Shown one piece after another: positions 25,701 through 32,814 of a DNA stretch of 42,818 nt. The number at the start of each line of letters is the position of its first letter. Positions within the stretch are counted from its first letter, which is position 1. Where the stretch lies: positions 1 through 42,818 of the forward strand of contig JAKJGF010000007.1 of the NCBI GenBank assembly GCA_022704525.1, in the 5' to 3' direction. The notes under the pieces were generated by a model that was given only the letters and a program-made list of their open reading frames with translations, was not told the origin of the DNA and searched no databases. The position numbers and the translations under genes were made by a program. The DNA comes from Bacillota bacterium (GTDB lineage Bacteria; Vulcanimicrobiota; SpSt-956; JAKJGF01).

Positions 25701-27174
25701 CTGGTAAAAGTTCATTGGTAGAATAAATATCTTCTTTTTTGACTTCTACAGTGCTGGTCTTTAAAGATTCAAGTCTCTGTATGGCCTTATCTATAGTCAT
25801 TTTCATGCTAAAACTTAAAAGTCCTTCTTTCTGGCGGGCTTCCTTCATAGGAATAAGAGCTTGCTCATCACCAATCTCTCCAAGTGATATAGCAGCATGT
25901 CTTCTGATACGATAATCTTCATCTTTAAGAGCTTCTATAAGATGAGGAACAGTCTTAATAAATTTAGGATTTCCAAAAGCCGTTAAAACGGCAAGCCTTA
26001 CACCCAGATCTTTATCTTTTAACAACTTTATAAGTGGTTCCATAGCACGTATATCTTTCAATTTGCCCAGTATAGTGGCGGCTTCCCTGCGAATATTGGG
26101 ATGGGAGTCATTCAGCATCTCAATAACGGGTAATACAATTTTCTCGTCATCAACCTTACTTAATTTACTAATAGCTTCAAATCTTGCCTTCGGATTGGAA
26201 GCTTTAAGCTGAATAATAGATAAATCTATTTCACTGAGGGTATGAGAAGTAACAGATGAAACCCTATCAGTTAAAAGATCTATTAAAGCCTGTTTCATCT
26301 CTTCTGCAGAAGCAAATCTATTTTTAGGTTTAAGTTCAAGGGCCTTTCTAATTATTTCTTCCATAGGGTCAGAGATCTCTGGAACCCTCTTCTTTACCGA
26401 TTCATAGGTGAATGGTATGGGCATTATACCTGTAAGAAGGTGAGACATAGTGGCACCTAAAGAATAGATATCACTGGAAGGTTCAGCCATTCCTCTGAAC
26501 TGTTCCGGTGAAATATAGCCCATAGTTCCTATGGCAGTTCTGGGATTTGTATCATCCTGTAAGGCTTTGGCTATTCCGAAATCTATTAGTATTACTTTTT
26601 CATCTGAGGAACGGATCATAATATTAGAAGGTTTAAGATCACGATATAATATACGGGGATCTCTCGTATGCAAATAAGCCAGAACATCGCATATCTCTAT
26701 AGCCCAACTACTTACCTGTTTTTCAGGTAACCCGGGATTACCTCTTTGTTTAAGGATGGCAAGAAGGTCTGTCCCTTCAACAAAATCCATAGTAAGATAA
26801 TAGCGATCACCTATTGTAAAATAATCATATACCCTGGGAAGGCTTATATGATGTAAATTAGCAAGGGTTTTTGCTTCACTCTGAAACTTATCAATAGCGT
26901 ACTGTCTTTCTCGCTCCGTACTGTGAGGGAAACTTATAAGTTCCTTTATAGCACAGATCTTTCCAAGGTTTTTATCTTCTGCACAATAAACGGCCCCCAT
27001 TCCACCTGCTTTAATAAGTTTTATAATTTGATACCTGTTAACAAGCAAAGTCCCTGCTTCCATACCATTACTGAATTGTCTTGCCAATTCATTTCCCAAT
27101 AAATTGCCGCATTCAGCACAAAACTTTGCTGTATCACTATTCAGGGCATTACACTTAGAACATAACTGAGGCAT
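22702..27174 (-). CDS. Zinc ribbon-Ser/Thr kinase-HEAT-TPR giant signalling protein
   Basis: A 1490-residue soluble protein. An N-terminal zinc ribbon (LCSKCNALN ... FCAECG) is followed by an intact Hanks-type kinase at about 45-300: glycine loop AGGMGAVY, Lys77 in CAIKEL, YRDLKPSN with Asp179, DFG Asp198 and GTMGYISPEQF. HEAT repeats occupy about 320-465 and a TPR block about 500-610. A Glu/Val/Lys tract (about 620-700) then leads to six TPR modules of 100-140 residues running to the C-terminus, most ending in a YIxEIE-like cap. HEAT, first TPR and last TPR module are closely similar to the 1002-aa kinase, but this protein has no receiver. AGGAGGT lies 10 nt before the ATG. It stands between the roadblock gene and the FGE-like gene, so it probably nucleates a signalling complex through its repeats. 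Confidence 0.93.
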   Translation of the reverse strand: MPQLCSKCNALNSDTAKFCAECGNLLGNELARQFSNGMEAGTLLVNRYQIIKLIKAGGMGAVYCAEDKNLGKICAIKELISFPHSTERERQYAIDKFQSEAKTLANLHHISLPRVYDYFTIGDRYYLTMDFVEGTDLLAILKQRGNPGLPEKQVSSWAIEICDVLAYLHTRDPRILYRDLKPSNIMIRSSDEKVILIDFGIAKALQDDTNPRTAIGTMGYISPEQFRGMAEPSSDIYSLGATMSHLLTGIMPIPFTYESVKKRVPEISDPMEEIIRKALELKPKNRFASAEEMKQALIDLLTDRVSSVTSHTLSEIDLSIIQLKASNPKARFEAISKLSKVDDEKIVLPVIEMLNDSHPNIRREAATILGKLKDIRAMEPLIKLLKDKDLGVRLAVLTAFGNPKFIKTVPHLIEALKDEDYRIRRHAAISLGEIGDEQALIPMKEARQKEGLLSFSMKMTIDKAIQRLESLKTSTVEVKKEDIYSTNELLPEVTVKFHEARSCNERGEAYLKENKYELAMESFSKALEINPTYVEAHFNLARLILLEFEYKPETRNKYRVNQALMHLNKCIELASSASLASEAQNYIKILNDVWAEIEKEEEKSAEEEKLLKEKKETVEEVEEEVEEEVEEEVEEEVEEEVEEKVEEKVEEKVEEKVEEKVEEKVEEEVEEKVEEKVEEEVEEKVEEKVEEEVEEEVEDIEVPSSAEDRIKYYQDMLKGTPHDPVVHNELGLAYVDYGNMFLADTLYKKALSLAPNYAEAHFNLAMLYKEVGSSMNDSNKLKGAREHFELSVKFAQNEEIIDKGRKYIEEIDLKIKSIETPEETEEITAKIQDIKMEELPLINKMEEEKIQEEIKATEVPEVLEERITYYKDRLKSSPSDPLIYNELGRAYFEYGNVFLADSHYRKALELNSSYGEAHFNIALLYKELGTSLKEINKLKDALEHFKVSEKCSQNEEIITKARNNIELLEKQIRSIEDAEKGEEVSSDLKILKEKEAEKVIEPVKAEEIPEKEEPQTIEYYQELLKTSPDDPLIYTRLGLLYYEKKKPNKAKEHYEKALKLDPNFAEAHMNLGLLYKDKKNVLKTLRHFKLCVKTSKDDSLIKKAREYIKEIEDLGASVMETPFETKEIKLEEAKVIDESPLLRELKSSLEKSPDDLEANINIAVLYKESGDMERAIEHYIKCLSIKPSDAKLCLEVALLYKEQGKFNEALDYLRICARKADNSELLDEAKNYINQIEMLSSEELAGVKEKVPELVEEKKEVKIEEVKILEKSKEEELKEYEIKLKDEPDNQDVRLQVARLYGEFEKFDKSISHYKYYLKINSKDFIAHLEIGQVYRNVGNVFNALKHFRRCIKLTKDEDLKTKVEMYISEIEGMSPDDIAKKETDIKGKEGKNLIEKLTKELKEKPDDVDLLNRLGEAYYSSGSHKLSCDCYLKVLEIEPMKARTHFNIGLIYREQKKVLKALIHFKKYMSLDPQGEYLTEARHYIEELE
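25079..25324. repeat. 12-bp tandem repeat array inside the 1490-aa kinase gene
   Basis: About twenty units of TTCTTCTACTTC or TTCTTCTACTTT encode VEEE/VEEK tetrapeptides on the minus strand. Units are near-identical at DNA level, so the array should change length readily by slippage while preserving the frame, altering the linker between HEAT/TPR and the later TPR modules. Confidence 0.85.
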
Positions 27175-27210
27175 AATTAATTAACCTCCTAATTAATGCC
27201 AGATAGATAA

Positions 27211-27311
27211 TAAAAGGTGAGTGGGCAGTATAAAATAAATGACATATACTGACTGATAATAAGTATATCTTTATTTCTCACCATTAAACTCTCACCCTCT
27301 CACCTCTCACT
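27211..27311. repeat. Heptamer-type array and hairpin between roadblock and kinase genes
   Basis: AGGTGAG/TGGGCAG-type units (27215-27228) face CTCACCC, TCTCACC, TCTCACT (27291-27311). Between them ATATACT and AGTATAT form a further short stem. It fills most of the gap between the roadblock gene and the 1490-aa kinase gene. Confidence 0.6.
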
Positions 27312-27321
27312 ATTTACCTGA

Positions 27322-27681
27322 TTAAAAACTCAGAATATCCATAAGGGGTTTTTTAGCTCTATTAATAGCCAGACGCAGCATACCCAGATTTGCATCTTTT
27401 GTAGCAAGCATCAAAAGCACTGCTTCTGATGTAACCAGTTGAATTATAGCAATTCCACTCTTATACTGAGATATTAACTGATCTAATTCTCCCACACCGG
27501 CTTCACTTCCCAGAGCTTCTGAAGATCCAAGTCCACTGGAAGCTATAGCACCTATAGTTTCTATATCGGCATCTATAGTGCCTACAGAGGAGATTATTAA
27601 TCCATCTCTTCCAGAAATCATTACAGCTTTGACACCATCAGTTTCGAGAATACCTTTGAGTATTTCCTTTGGACTTCTCAC
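27322..27681 (-). CDS. Roadblock/LC7 domain protein
   Basis: A 119-residue single-domain protein with the roadblock/LC7 pattern: VKAVMISGRDGLIISSVG near the N-terminus, a central glycine/serine-rich helix (AIASSGLGSSEALG), then IAIIQLVTSEAVLLMLA. Bacterial roadblock proteins such as MglB usually regulate small Ras-like GTPases or act as dimeric adaptors. No small GTPase lies in the window. GTG start with AAGGAAGGAAG upstream. It lies 54 bp downstream of a V4R-like gene and upstream of the giant kinase, suggesting an adaptor between the hydrogenase module and the kinase. That role is inference. Confidence 0.85.
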   Translation of the reverse strand: MRSPKEILKGILETDGVKAVMISGRDGLIISSVGTIDADIETIGAIASSGLGSSEALGSEAGVGELDQLISQYKSGIAIIQLVTSEAVLLMLATKDANLGMLRLAINRAKKPLMDILSF

Positions 27682-27735
27682 TGATAAACACTTCCTTCCT
27701 TAAAAATTATAATCCTTATAATAGGCTTCTAAATT

Positions 27736-28227
27736 TTAATCATCAAACTTTGGCATAAGGCGAACTTTTAAAACACATTTTTCTCCCATAGACTCTGTTT
27801 TAAGTTGAAATCTTTCTCCCACTACCTCCACGAGAATTCCCTGAAGGTATGAATGAAAAAGAGTACAGAGATCTCCTCCTACCTTTTCTCCCTGTTGTGA
27901 AAGTATAGTATAGATGGGGCAGTGATCAAAGGTAAGAGTAGTTGTTGAATCAGCAAAAACATAATCAAACTTGAAACTATCTTTCCACTTCCCCTGAAGA
28001 TCCTTTATTATCTCTTCAAAAGTAATCTTCTCATCTTCAAACATACGGGGAAGGTGACTGGCAGCAATTCTTCCGGCAGTGGTGCCGATGGCGCCAAGAG
28101 ATCCTCCTGATACTTTCCGCAGGGTTTTGGATATAGAAAGCATACGAACACCTAAATCTTTAGATGCCAGTTCATAGTCTTTCTCAGTAACATTAATGCC
28201 CTCAATGGTTCTTACTAAATTACTCAT
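27736..28227 (-). CDS. V4R/MetOD-like small-ligand-binding domain protein (downstream copy)
   Basis: A 163-residue soluble protein. Its C-terminal half has the pattern FDHCPIYTI ... GGDLCTLFHSYLQGILVEVVG ... MGEKCVLKVRLM. This resembles the Cys/His-containing core of V4R (4-vinyl reductase) and related methanogen-output-type domains, which bind small hydrophobic ligands or metals in regulators. The N-terminal half is helical. ATG at 28227 follows GGGGTGA at about 10 nt; an in-frame GTG at 28281 overlapping an AGGAGGTGAG sequence is a possible alternative. It follows the ferredoxin gene of the hydrogenase operon. A distant relative opens that operon (30921-31433). The family call is tentative. 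Confidence 0.6.
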   Translation of the reverse strand: MSNLVRTIEGINVTEKDYELASKDLGVRMLSISKTLRKVSGGSLGAIGTTAGRIAASHLPRMFEDEKITFEEIIKDLQGKWKDSFKFDYVFADSTTTLTFDHCPIYTILSQQGEKVGGDLCTLFHSYLQGILVEVVGERFQLKTESMGEKCVLKVRLMPKFDD

Positions 28228-28301
28228 AATATATGTTTCACCCCGGGGTAAAACCTGATTCTCACCTCCTATTTTATGCACAATCCTTAATCATCCTGAA
28301 A

Positions 28302-28574
28302 TTAAATAAGTCTGCTGGCAATCTTCATACCCTCTGAATCACAATAAAAATTCTTACTGTAAGAAACTCCCTGAAGGTCAATACAGGTGGGAGGGCATAT
28401 ATAATAACAGGACAGACAGCCTATACAGTTATCTTCTTTAGTTACAGAAGCAGTATTCCTGGCCTTATCAAAGGTAAATACCTCTACAGGACATACATCA
28501 ACACATAACTGACATCCTCGACAGGCTTTATCATCAAGTAAAATCTTGATCTTCTGGTCAGTTCCCTTCATCAT
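28302..28574 (-). CDS. Two-[4Fe-4S] ferredoxin-like electron-transfer protein
   Basis: The 90 residues have two classical cluster motifs, CRGCQLCVDVCP and CIGCLSCYYICP, each expected to bind one [4Fe-4S] cluster. A C-terminal tail of about 25 residues contains one more Cys. The ATG overlaps the large-subunit stop (ATGA), so it is translated with the hydrogenase and probably acts as its electron-transfer subunit or acceptor. No flavin- or NAD-binding subunit, HdrA or MvhD is present in the window, so the final electron partner is unknown. Confidence 0.93.
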   Translation of the reverse strand: MMKGTDQKIKILLDDKACRGCQLCVDVCPVEVFTFDKARNTASVTKEDNCIGCLSCYYICPPTCIDLQGVSYSKNFYCDSEGMKIASRLI

Positions 28575-29986
28575 AACTCTCTCTCCACCTTTCTTATAAG
28601 CTTTCCACCCTGATAAATATTAAGGACAAGGGGCATCTGTCCCGGTAATGCATGGGTAGAACAGGATAAACAGGGATCATATAATCTAATGGCCACTTCA
28701 AGGGCATTTAAACACTTTTTATCACTTTTTTCTATATAATGTATGGCAGCCTGTTTGATAGTTTCATTGATTGCAAAATAGTTAAGCTGAGTAGCCACCA
28801 TAAAATTAGCATATTTAACCCTTCCATGCTTATCTCCTTCATATTCATGAATAAGTGTACCCCTGGGAGCTTCTACATGGCCAATACCAATACCCGGCAA
28901 GCCTTTTATAGGATCACGAACATTTTTACTGGTTATCTCAGGATTCTGAAGTAATTCTATAGCTCTCTCACAGGCATAAATCATTTCAATTAATCGTGCA
29001 TAATGATGGAGAATGGATTTATGAGCGGGACGGCCATAATTTTTCCTGAAGAGTTCAAGTTCTTTCTGTGCTAATGGTGTCGGCATGGCATCACAGACAT
29101 TTAATCTGGCAAGGGAATTACCTCTGGTAAGCTTTAATTCTCCATTATGTTCAAACATTGTACCTTTAATATAAGTATCAGGTCTGGCATTCTCTTTTAA
29201 ATATTTCTTCCAGTCTTTTGTTTCAAAGTCCTGAACAATATTACCTTTCGGATCCATTACCCTTATAGTTCCATAGGTAAGATCAAGCTTACCCTGATTT
29301 ACTGTTCCAACATTATAACATTCAAGATCCATTATACTCATCAGGTCTTTGGGATCTTTTCCCTGCATTACGGTTTTCCCGAATTCCATAGCCCACTTGG
29401 AAAGCTCAAGAGCTTCTTTGGCATATTCTAAAAGCTGTTTTCTCTTATCTTCTTCAAGAACATAACATACTCCACCTGCTACAACTGCAATACCGTGAGT
29501 AAATCTCCCTGTAAGGATTTCATTCATTTTAGAACCAAGAGTCCTGAGACGAAGAGCTTTTTTAGCCTCTGCAGGAGCAGCTTCAACAATACCAAAGAGA
29601 TTTCTCTTTTCAGGAGGCGAATCTATACCCAGTATCAGGTCAGGCCCGCCAAGAGCAAAGAAATGAAGGGCATGAGAAAATATAGCCTGAGAAAGATTCA
29701 TCAGTTCTCGAAGCATCTTCCCTGCAGGAGGAGGAGTTAATCCATAGGCCATATCCAGAGCTTTACCCGAAGTAATAAGATGAGAAGTAGGACAGACTCC
29801 GCAGATTCTTGCCGTCATCTGGGGCATCTTGCTCATTTCCATTCCTATAAGGTTTTTCTCAAAACCTCTCAATTCTATTACATGCATTGTAGCGTCTTTT
29901 ACCTTACCGGCATCATCTAAATCAACACTTATTGTAGCATGTCCTTCTATCCTTGTAACAACAGGTACCTTTATAGTTTGTGTCAT
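28571..29986 (-). CDS. [NiFe] hydrogenase large (catalytic) subunit, group 3-like
   Basis: This is the Ni-Fe active-site subunit, 471 residues. The two nickel-binding motifs are RICGVCPTSH near the N-terminus (L1) and DPCLSCSTH near the C-terminus (L2). The usual RIEGHATI start and ELRGFEKNLIG are also present. Beyond the last His is a 26-residue extension (ALPGQMPLV...) expected to be removed by the maturation protease encoded at 16.5 kb. Sequence style and lack of a Tat-exported partner point to a cytosolic group 3 enzyme of the MvhA/HoxH-like kind. ATG at 29986 has AAAGGAGG upstream and overlaps the small-subunit stop; an in-frame ATG at 30022 has no such site. Confidence 0.93.
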   Translation of the reverse strand: MTQTIKVPVVTRIEGHATISVDLDDAGKVKDATMHVIELRGFEKNLIGMEMSKMPQMTARICGVCPTSHLITSGKALDMAYGLTPPPAGKMLRELMNLSQAIFSHALHFFALGGPDLILGIDSPPEKRNLFGIVEAAPAEAKKALRLRTLGSKMNEILTGRFTHGIAVVAGGVCYVLEEDKRKQLLEYAKEALELSKWAMEFGKTVMQGKDPKDLMSIMDLECYNVGTVNQGKLDLTYGTIRVMDPKGNIVQDFETKDWKKYLKENARPDTYIKGTMFEHNGELKLTRGNSLARLNVCDAMPTPLAQKELELFRKNYGRPAHKSILHHYARLIEMIYACERAIELLQNPEITSKNVRDPIKGLPGIGIGHVEAPRGTLIHEYEGDKHGRVKYANFMVATQLNYFAINETIKQAAIHYIEKSDKKCLNALEVAIRLYDPCLSCSTHALPGQMPLVLNIYQGGKLIRKVEREL

Positions 29987-30921
29987 ACCGTTGCAGCCTC
30001 CTTTTCTGCTTCTCTCATCCATTTCTTTATGAGAAAAGTGGGTTTATTTCTTAATACGGGGGCACCCATATAATATGAATAATAGGTACGGGCAAAATTC
30101 TCAATCTCCTTAATTATATCTGCTTCCTTTATCTTTGTGAGTTTTGCCATCCTTTCAGCAACTTCTGTTCTTATATCCCTGTAGGGATTCATTATTACCC
30201 TGGGTGTGGGACCTGTACAGCCTATACAGGGCATACCGGTATTCGGACATGGTGCAAGACACCTGTCAAGAGAAACAGATCCAAGACAGATATACCCCTG
30301 GGAAAGGAAACATACTTCAGGATCAGGTATACCTTCTATATTCCTTTTCAACTCGGAAACATCTGTTTTATCCATTCTTCTATTACATTTAGCACAGACA
30401 GAACGAAGGGTTGTATCAGGTAATTTACCTGCTATTAAAGAAGTTAAACCCTCAAATATAAAATAAGGATGAGGGGGGCAACCTGGCATATAAAAATCAA
30501 CATCTATAATCTGATCTATGGGAAGAGCTTCATTCTCAAATTTAGGAATTCTTGGAGAATCGGGTATAATATTAGTTACGGTACTTGGATTATTAAGATA
30601 AACCTTATCAAATATTTCCTGAGGTTTAAAAACCGTATTGGCACCGCAGATTCCTCCCCAGCAGGCACAGGTGCCCCAGGCTATAATGGACTTACATTTT
30701 TTTCTCATGTCCTCAACAACATGACGGTCATGATCAGTTCTCACACAACCTTCAATAAGTCCTACATCGGCTTCAGGGTGTTCTTTAAAATCTGCAAGGA
30801 TGGGGCAATAGACTATGTCTATTGCATTTACTACATCCAGCAGTTTCTCATGTAAATCTACGAAAGATACATGACAACCTGCACATGTGGAACATTGTTC
30901 AGTAGCTACTCTGACTTTCAT
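29983..30921 (-). CDS. [NiFe] hydrogenase small subunit, group 3-like
   Basis: The Fe-S subunit relaying electrons from the Ni-Fe site, 312 residues. It starts VRVATEQCSTCAGCHVSF with no Tat signal peptide, so the enzyme is cytosolic. Proximal-cluster ligands continue in IEGCVRTD, GTCACWGG and MPGCPPHP. Further Cys-rich segments (CAKCNRR, CFLSQGYICLGS, CLAPCPNTGMPCIGCTGPTP) supply medial and distal clusters. The layout resembles MvhG-type subunits. Its ATG overlaps the upstream V4R-like gene stop (TAATG), and its own stop overlaps the large-subunit ATG, so the three are translated as a unit. Confidence 0.93.
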   Translation of the reverse strand: MKVRVATEQCSTCAGCHVSFVDLHEKLLDVVNAIDIVYCPILADFKEHPEADVGLIEGCVRTDHDRHVVEDMRKKCKSIIAWGTCACWGGICGANTVFKPQEIFDKVYLNNPSTVTNIIPDSPRIPKFENEALPIDQIIDVDFYMPGCPPHPYFIFEGLTSLIAGKLPDTTLRSVCAKCNRRMDKTDVSELKRNIEGIPDPEVCFLSQGYICLGSVSLDRCLAPCPNTGMPCIGCTGPTPRVIMNPYRDIRTEVAERMAKLTKIKEADIIKEIENFARTYYSYYMGAPVLRNKPTFLIKKWMREAEKEAATV

Positions 30922-31433
30922 TAACTGCCTCCTTTCTCCTTAAAAACAGTGAGTTTCTTGTAACAGCCATTTTCACCACCATGAAGGATTTCTAAATCTA
31001 CTTTTTTTCCTCCCAAGATTCTTTCCAGTGCTCCTGCAAAGAAACCGTGAGACATATGACAGAGGGCGCCCTCCTGTTTATCTGCATAGGTAAAAAGAGT
31101 ATTTCTCACAAGACAATCCTGAAACCACATATAACTTACCCATTTATCACCTTCATCTTTAAAATATGTCGGTTCGTCGCTTTTCTTCCATAGACCGAAT
31201 TTCCAGTCAAGACCTATGCCGTAAAGGGCTTCCTGAAGGAGATCAACAGCTTTCTCAAGATCATCAGTAGTAGCAGTAAAATTTTTTGTTGCTTCCATTC
31301 CAATGGCTTTCCCTGATTGAAATCCAACAACACTTGCACTTCTCTGGAGGATCTTTTCTGCTCCCTGTCCTAAAGCGCCCATAAACATCATAACATCCTG
31401 TAATTTTTTACGTTCTTTAACTAAATCAGCCAA
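30921..31433 (-). CDS. V4R-like small-ligand-binding protein, first gene of hydrogenase operon
   Basis: A 170-residue soluble protein whose C-terminal half reads WFQDCLVRNTLF ... GALCHMSHGFFAGALERILG ... GGENGCYKKLTVF. This is the same Cys ... LCxxxHgxxxGxLexxxg ... C pattern as the protein at 27736-28227. It suggests a V4R/heme-NO-binding-like sensory or cofactor-binding fold. TTG start with AAAGGAGAG about 11 nt upstream. It overlaps the hydrogenase small-subunit gene, so stoichiometric expression is likely. It could be a regulatory subunit, a maturation factor or a ligand sensor; nothing in the sequence decides among these. Confidence 0.6.
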   Translation of the reverse strand: MADLVKERKKLQDVMMFMGALGQGAEKILQRSASVVGFQSGKAIGMEATKNFTATTDDLEKAVDLLQEALYGIGLDWKFGLWKKSDEPTYFKDEGDKWVSYMWFQDCLVRNTLFTYADKQEGALCHMSHGFFAGALERILGGKKVDLEILHGGENGCYKKLTVFKEKGGS

Positions 31434-31635
31434 TCTTAGTTCTCTCCTTTCTTAAAAACTTATTTCTCTGAAAAAAGAATAACTCACCTCCTCACTATAC
31501 TTTTGCAGAATTTTGAAAAATTGTTGTCCCCTAAGGACATCCCTCGCGGAGGTCCTGCAAGGTAGAATAAGGCTTTGTTTAAAAAGTGCAAAAGTATAGC
31601 TCTTTAGATAAATAAAATAAATCAGGTTTCTTAAA
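31434..31635. repeat. MITE-like element with 13-bp inverted repeats, between pseudokinase gene and hydrogenase operon
   Basis: Perfect inverted repeats CTATACTTTTGCA (31495-31507) and TGCAAAAGTATAG (31587-31599) bound a 105-bp segment. Inside is a GC-rich nested hairpin, GGACATCCCTCGCGGAGGTCC (31535-31555). No ORF is present. It resembles a miniature inverted-repeat element or a structured leader of the hydrogenase operon. Flanking sequence is AT-rich with no other signal. Confidence 0.6.
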
Positions 31636-32694
31636 CTACTCTTGTTTTCTAATCTTTTTCCTAAGGTTCTGAAGAAAATCTATCAGAAAAACCAGTATAC
31701 TCTCCAAAACGGATATAGAAGGTTCTTTTTTTTCATCAGTCTCTTTTTCTATTACTTCTTCAGATTTCTCTAAAAGCTTCTCTTCAATTTTTTCTGAAAC
31801 TGATGGTTTCTTTTCTTCAATAGTAAGTGCCTCAATAGCACTTCTCATACTGACAATATTAGCATATCTTCTGTCTGGATTTAATTCCATGGCTTTAAAT
31901 ATAATATTTTCAAACTCTGATGTAATACTGGAATTAAATTTTCTACACAGAGGAAGAGGTAATTCATTAAGAGTACGATCAATAGCATCTACAGGAGGAG
32001 TACGGGTCATAAGGAAATAAAGAGTGGCCCCCAGAGAATATATATCAGTTCTGTCATCTGTCTGAGCAGTATATTGTTCCATAGGAGAATAGTACATCTT
32101 GGCAGTCTTGGCTACAGCAAGAGTTTTAGCCTGAGGATCAAAAATTTTAGATATGCCAAAATCAATAAGTTTTAATTTTCCATCAGAAGTTATAATTACA
32201 TTTTCAGGGCATAAACCTCTAAAAATAATGGGGTTAGGCTTTATAGTATGGAGATAATAGAGTATATCACAAAGATTAAGAGCCCATTTAATTACCCGGG
32301 ATTCTGGCAAAAAATCCTGTGAATTTTTAATAATATCACTGAGTTTATCACCGGACACATATTCCATGACGAGATATTTTCTCTCATTAAATTCAAAATA
32401 ATCTTCAAATTTAGGAAGATTTTCATGGGATAGCTTTAAAAGTAACTGTGACTCAATATGAAACTGCTTCACTGCCTGATCACGTTCAGCTATATTTAAA
32501 AAACCATCTACAAGAAGTTCTTTAATGGCAACTTCACTATTAAACTCTTTATCTTTAGCTTTATACATTCTGCTTACATAACTTGTGGAAATAAGATTTT
32601 CAATCACATAACGTTCTTTTAATAAGGTCTCGGGTTTAAGAAACTCGTCTTTTAAAGATTCAGCATCTTTTTTAACCCTGGCCATAAAAATCAT
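31636..32694 (-). CDS. Ser/Thr protein kinase-like protein, probable pseudokinase
   Basis: A 352-residue protein. The kinase domain spans about 29-295 with the ATP lysine in SEVAIKEL (Lys58), DFG in KLIDFGISK (Asp178), and a YYSPMEQY activation-segment end. The catalytic loop reads IIFRGLCPENVII, where HRDLKPEN is expected: the catalytic Asp is Gly160 and the Lys is Cys162. The glycine loop is also poor (ISTSYVSRM). It likely binds nucleotide without normal phosphotransfer. There is no zinc ribbon or TPR. The C-terminus is charged and ends in a hydrophobic/basic helix (ILVFLIDFLQNLRKKIRK) that may attach to the membrane. ATG 32694 or 32685 could be the start; both have AAGG-type sites. It sits just upstream of the hydrogenase operon. 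Confidence 0.85.
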   Translation of the reverse strand: MIFMARVKKDAESLKDEFLKPETLLKERYVIENLISTSYVSRMYKAKDKEFNSEVAIKELLVDGFLNIAERDQAVKQFHIESQLLLKLSHENLPKFEDYFEFNERKYLVMEYVSGDKLSDIIKNSQDFLPESRVIKWALNLCDILYYLHTIKPNPIIFRGLCPENVIITSDGKLKLIDFGISKIFDPQAKTLAVAKTAKMYYSPMEQYTAQTDDRTDIYSLGATLYFLMTRTPPVDAIDRTLNELPLPLCRKFNSSITSEFENIIFKAMELNPDRRYANIVSMRSAIEALTIEEKKPSVSEKIEEKLLEKSEEVIEKETDEKKEPSISVLESILVFLIDFLQNLRKKIRKQE

Positions 32695-32814
32695 CCTTCA
32701 TCCTTTTGAGATTACCGAAAGAAATATAAATAATATATTAAACGCACAAAACATGATAAAAGGAGAGATTTTCGTAAAAGCTTATACTCATATCAAATTC
32801 AGTAAGAAGTATTT

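Noticed and set aside
28228-28281. GTG start extending the downstream V4R-like protein by 18 residues
   Set aside because: The extra codons overlap an AGGAGGTGAG sequence and a low-complexity stretch; ATG 28227 is more ordinary, though the case is not closed.
31434-31494. Leader peptide from GTG inside GAGGAGGTGAG before the hydrogenase operon
   Set aside because: The frame gives only 11 residues without attenuation structure; the motif is more simply a GTGAG-type repeat fragment.
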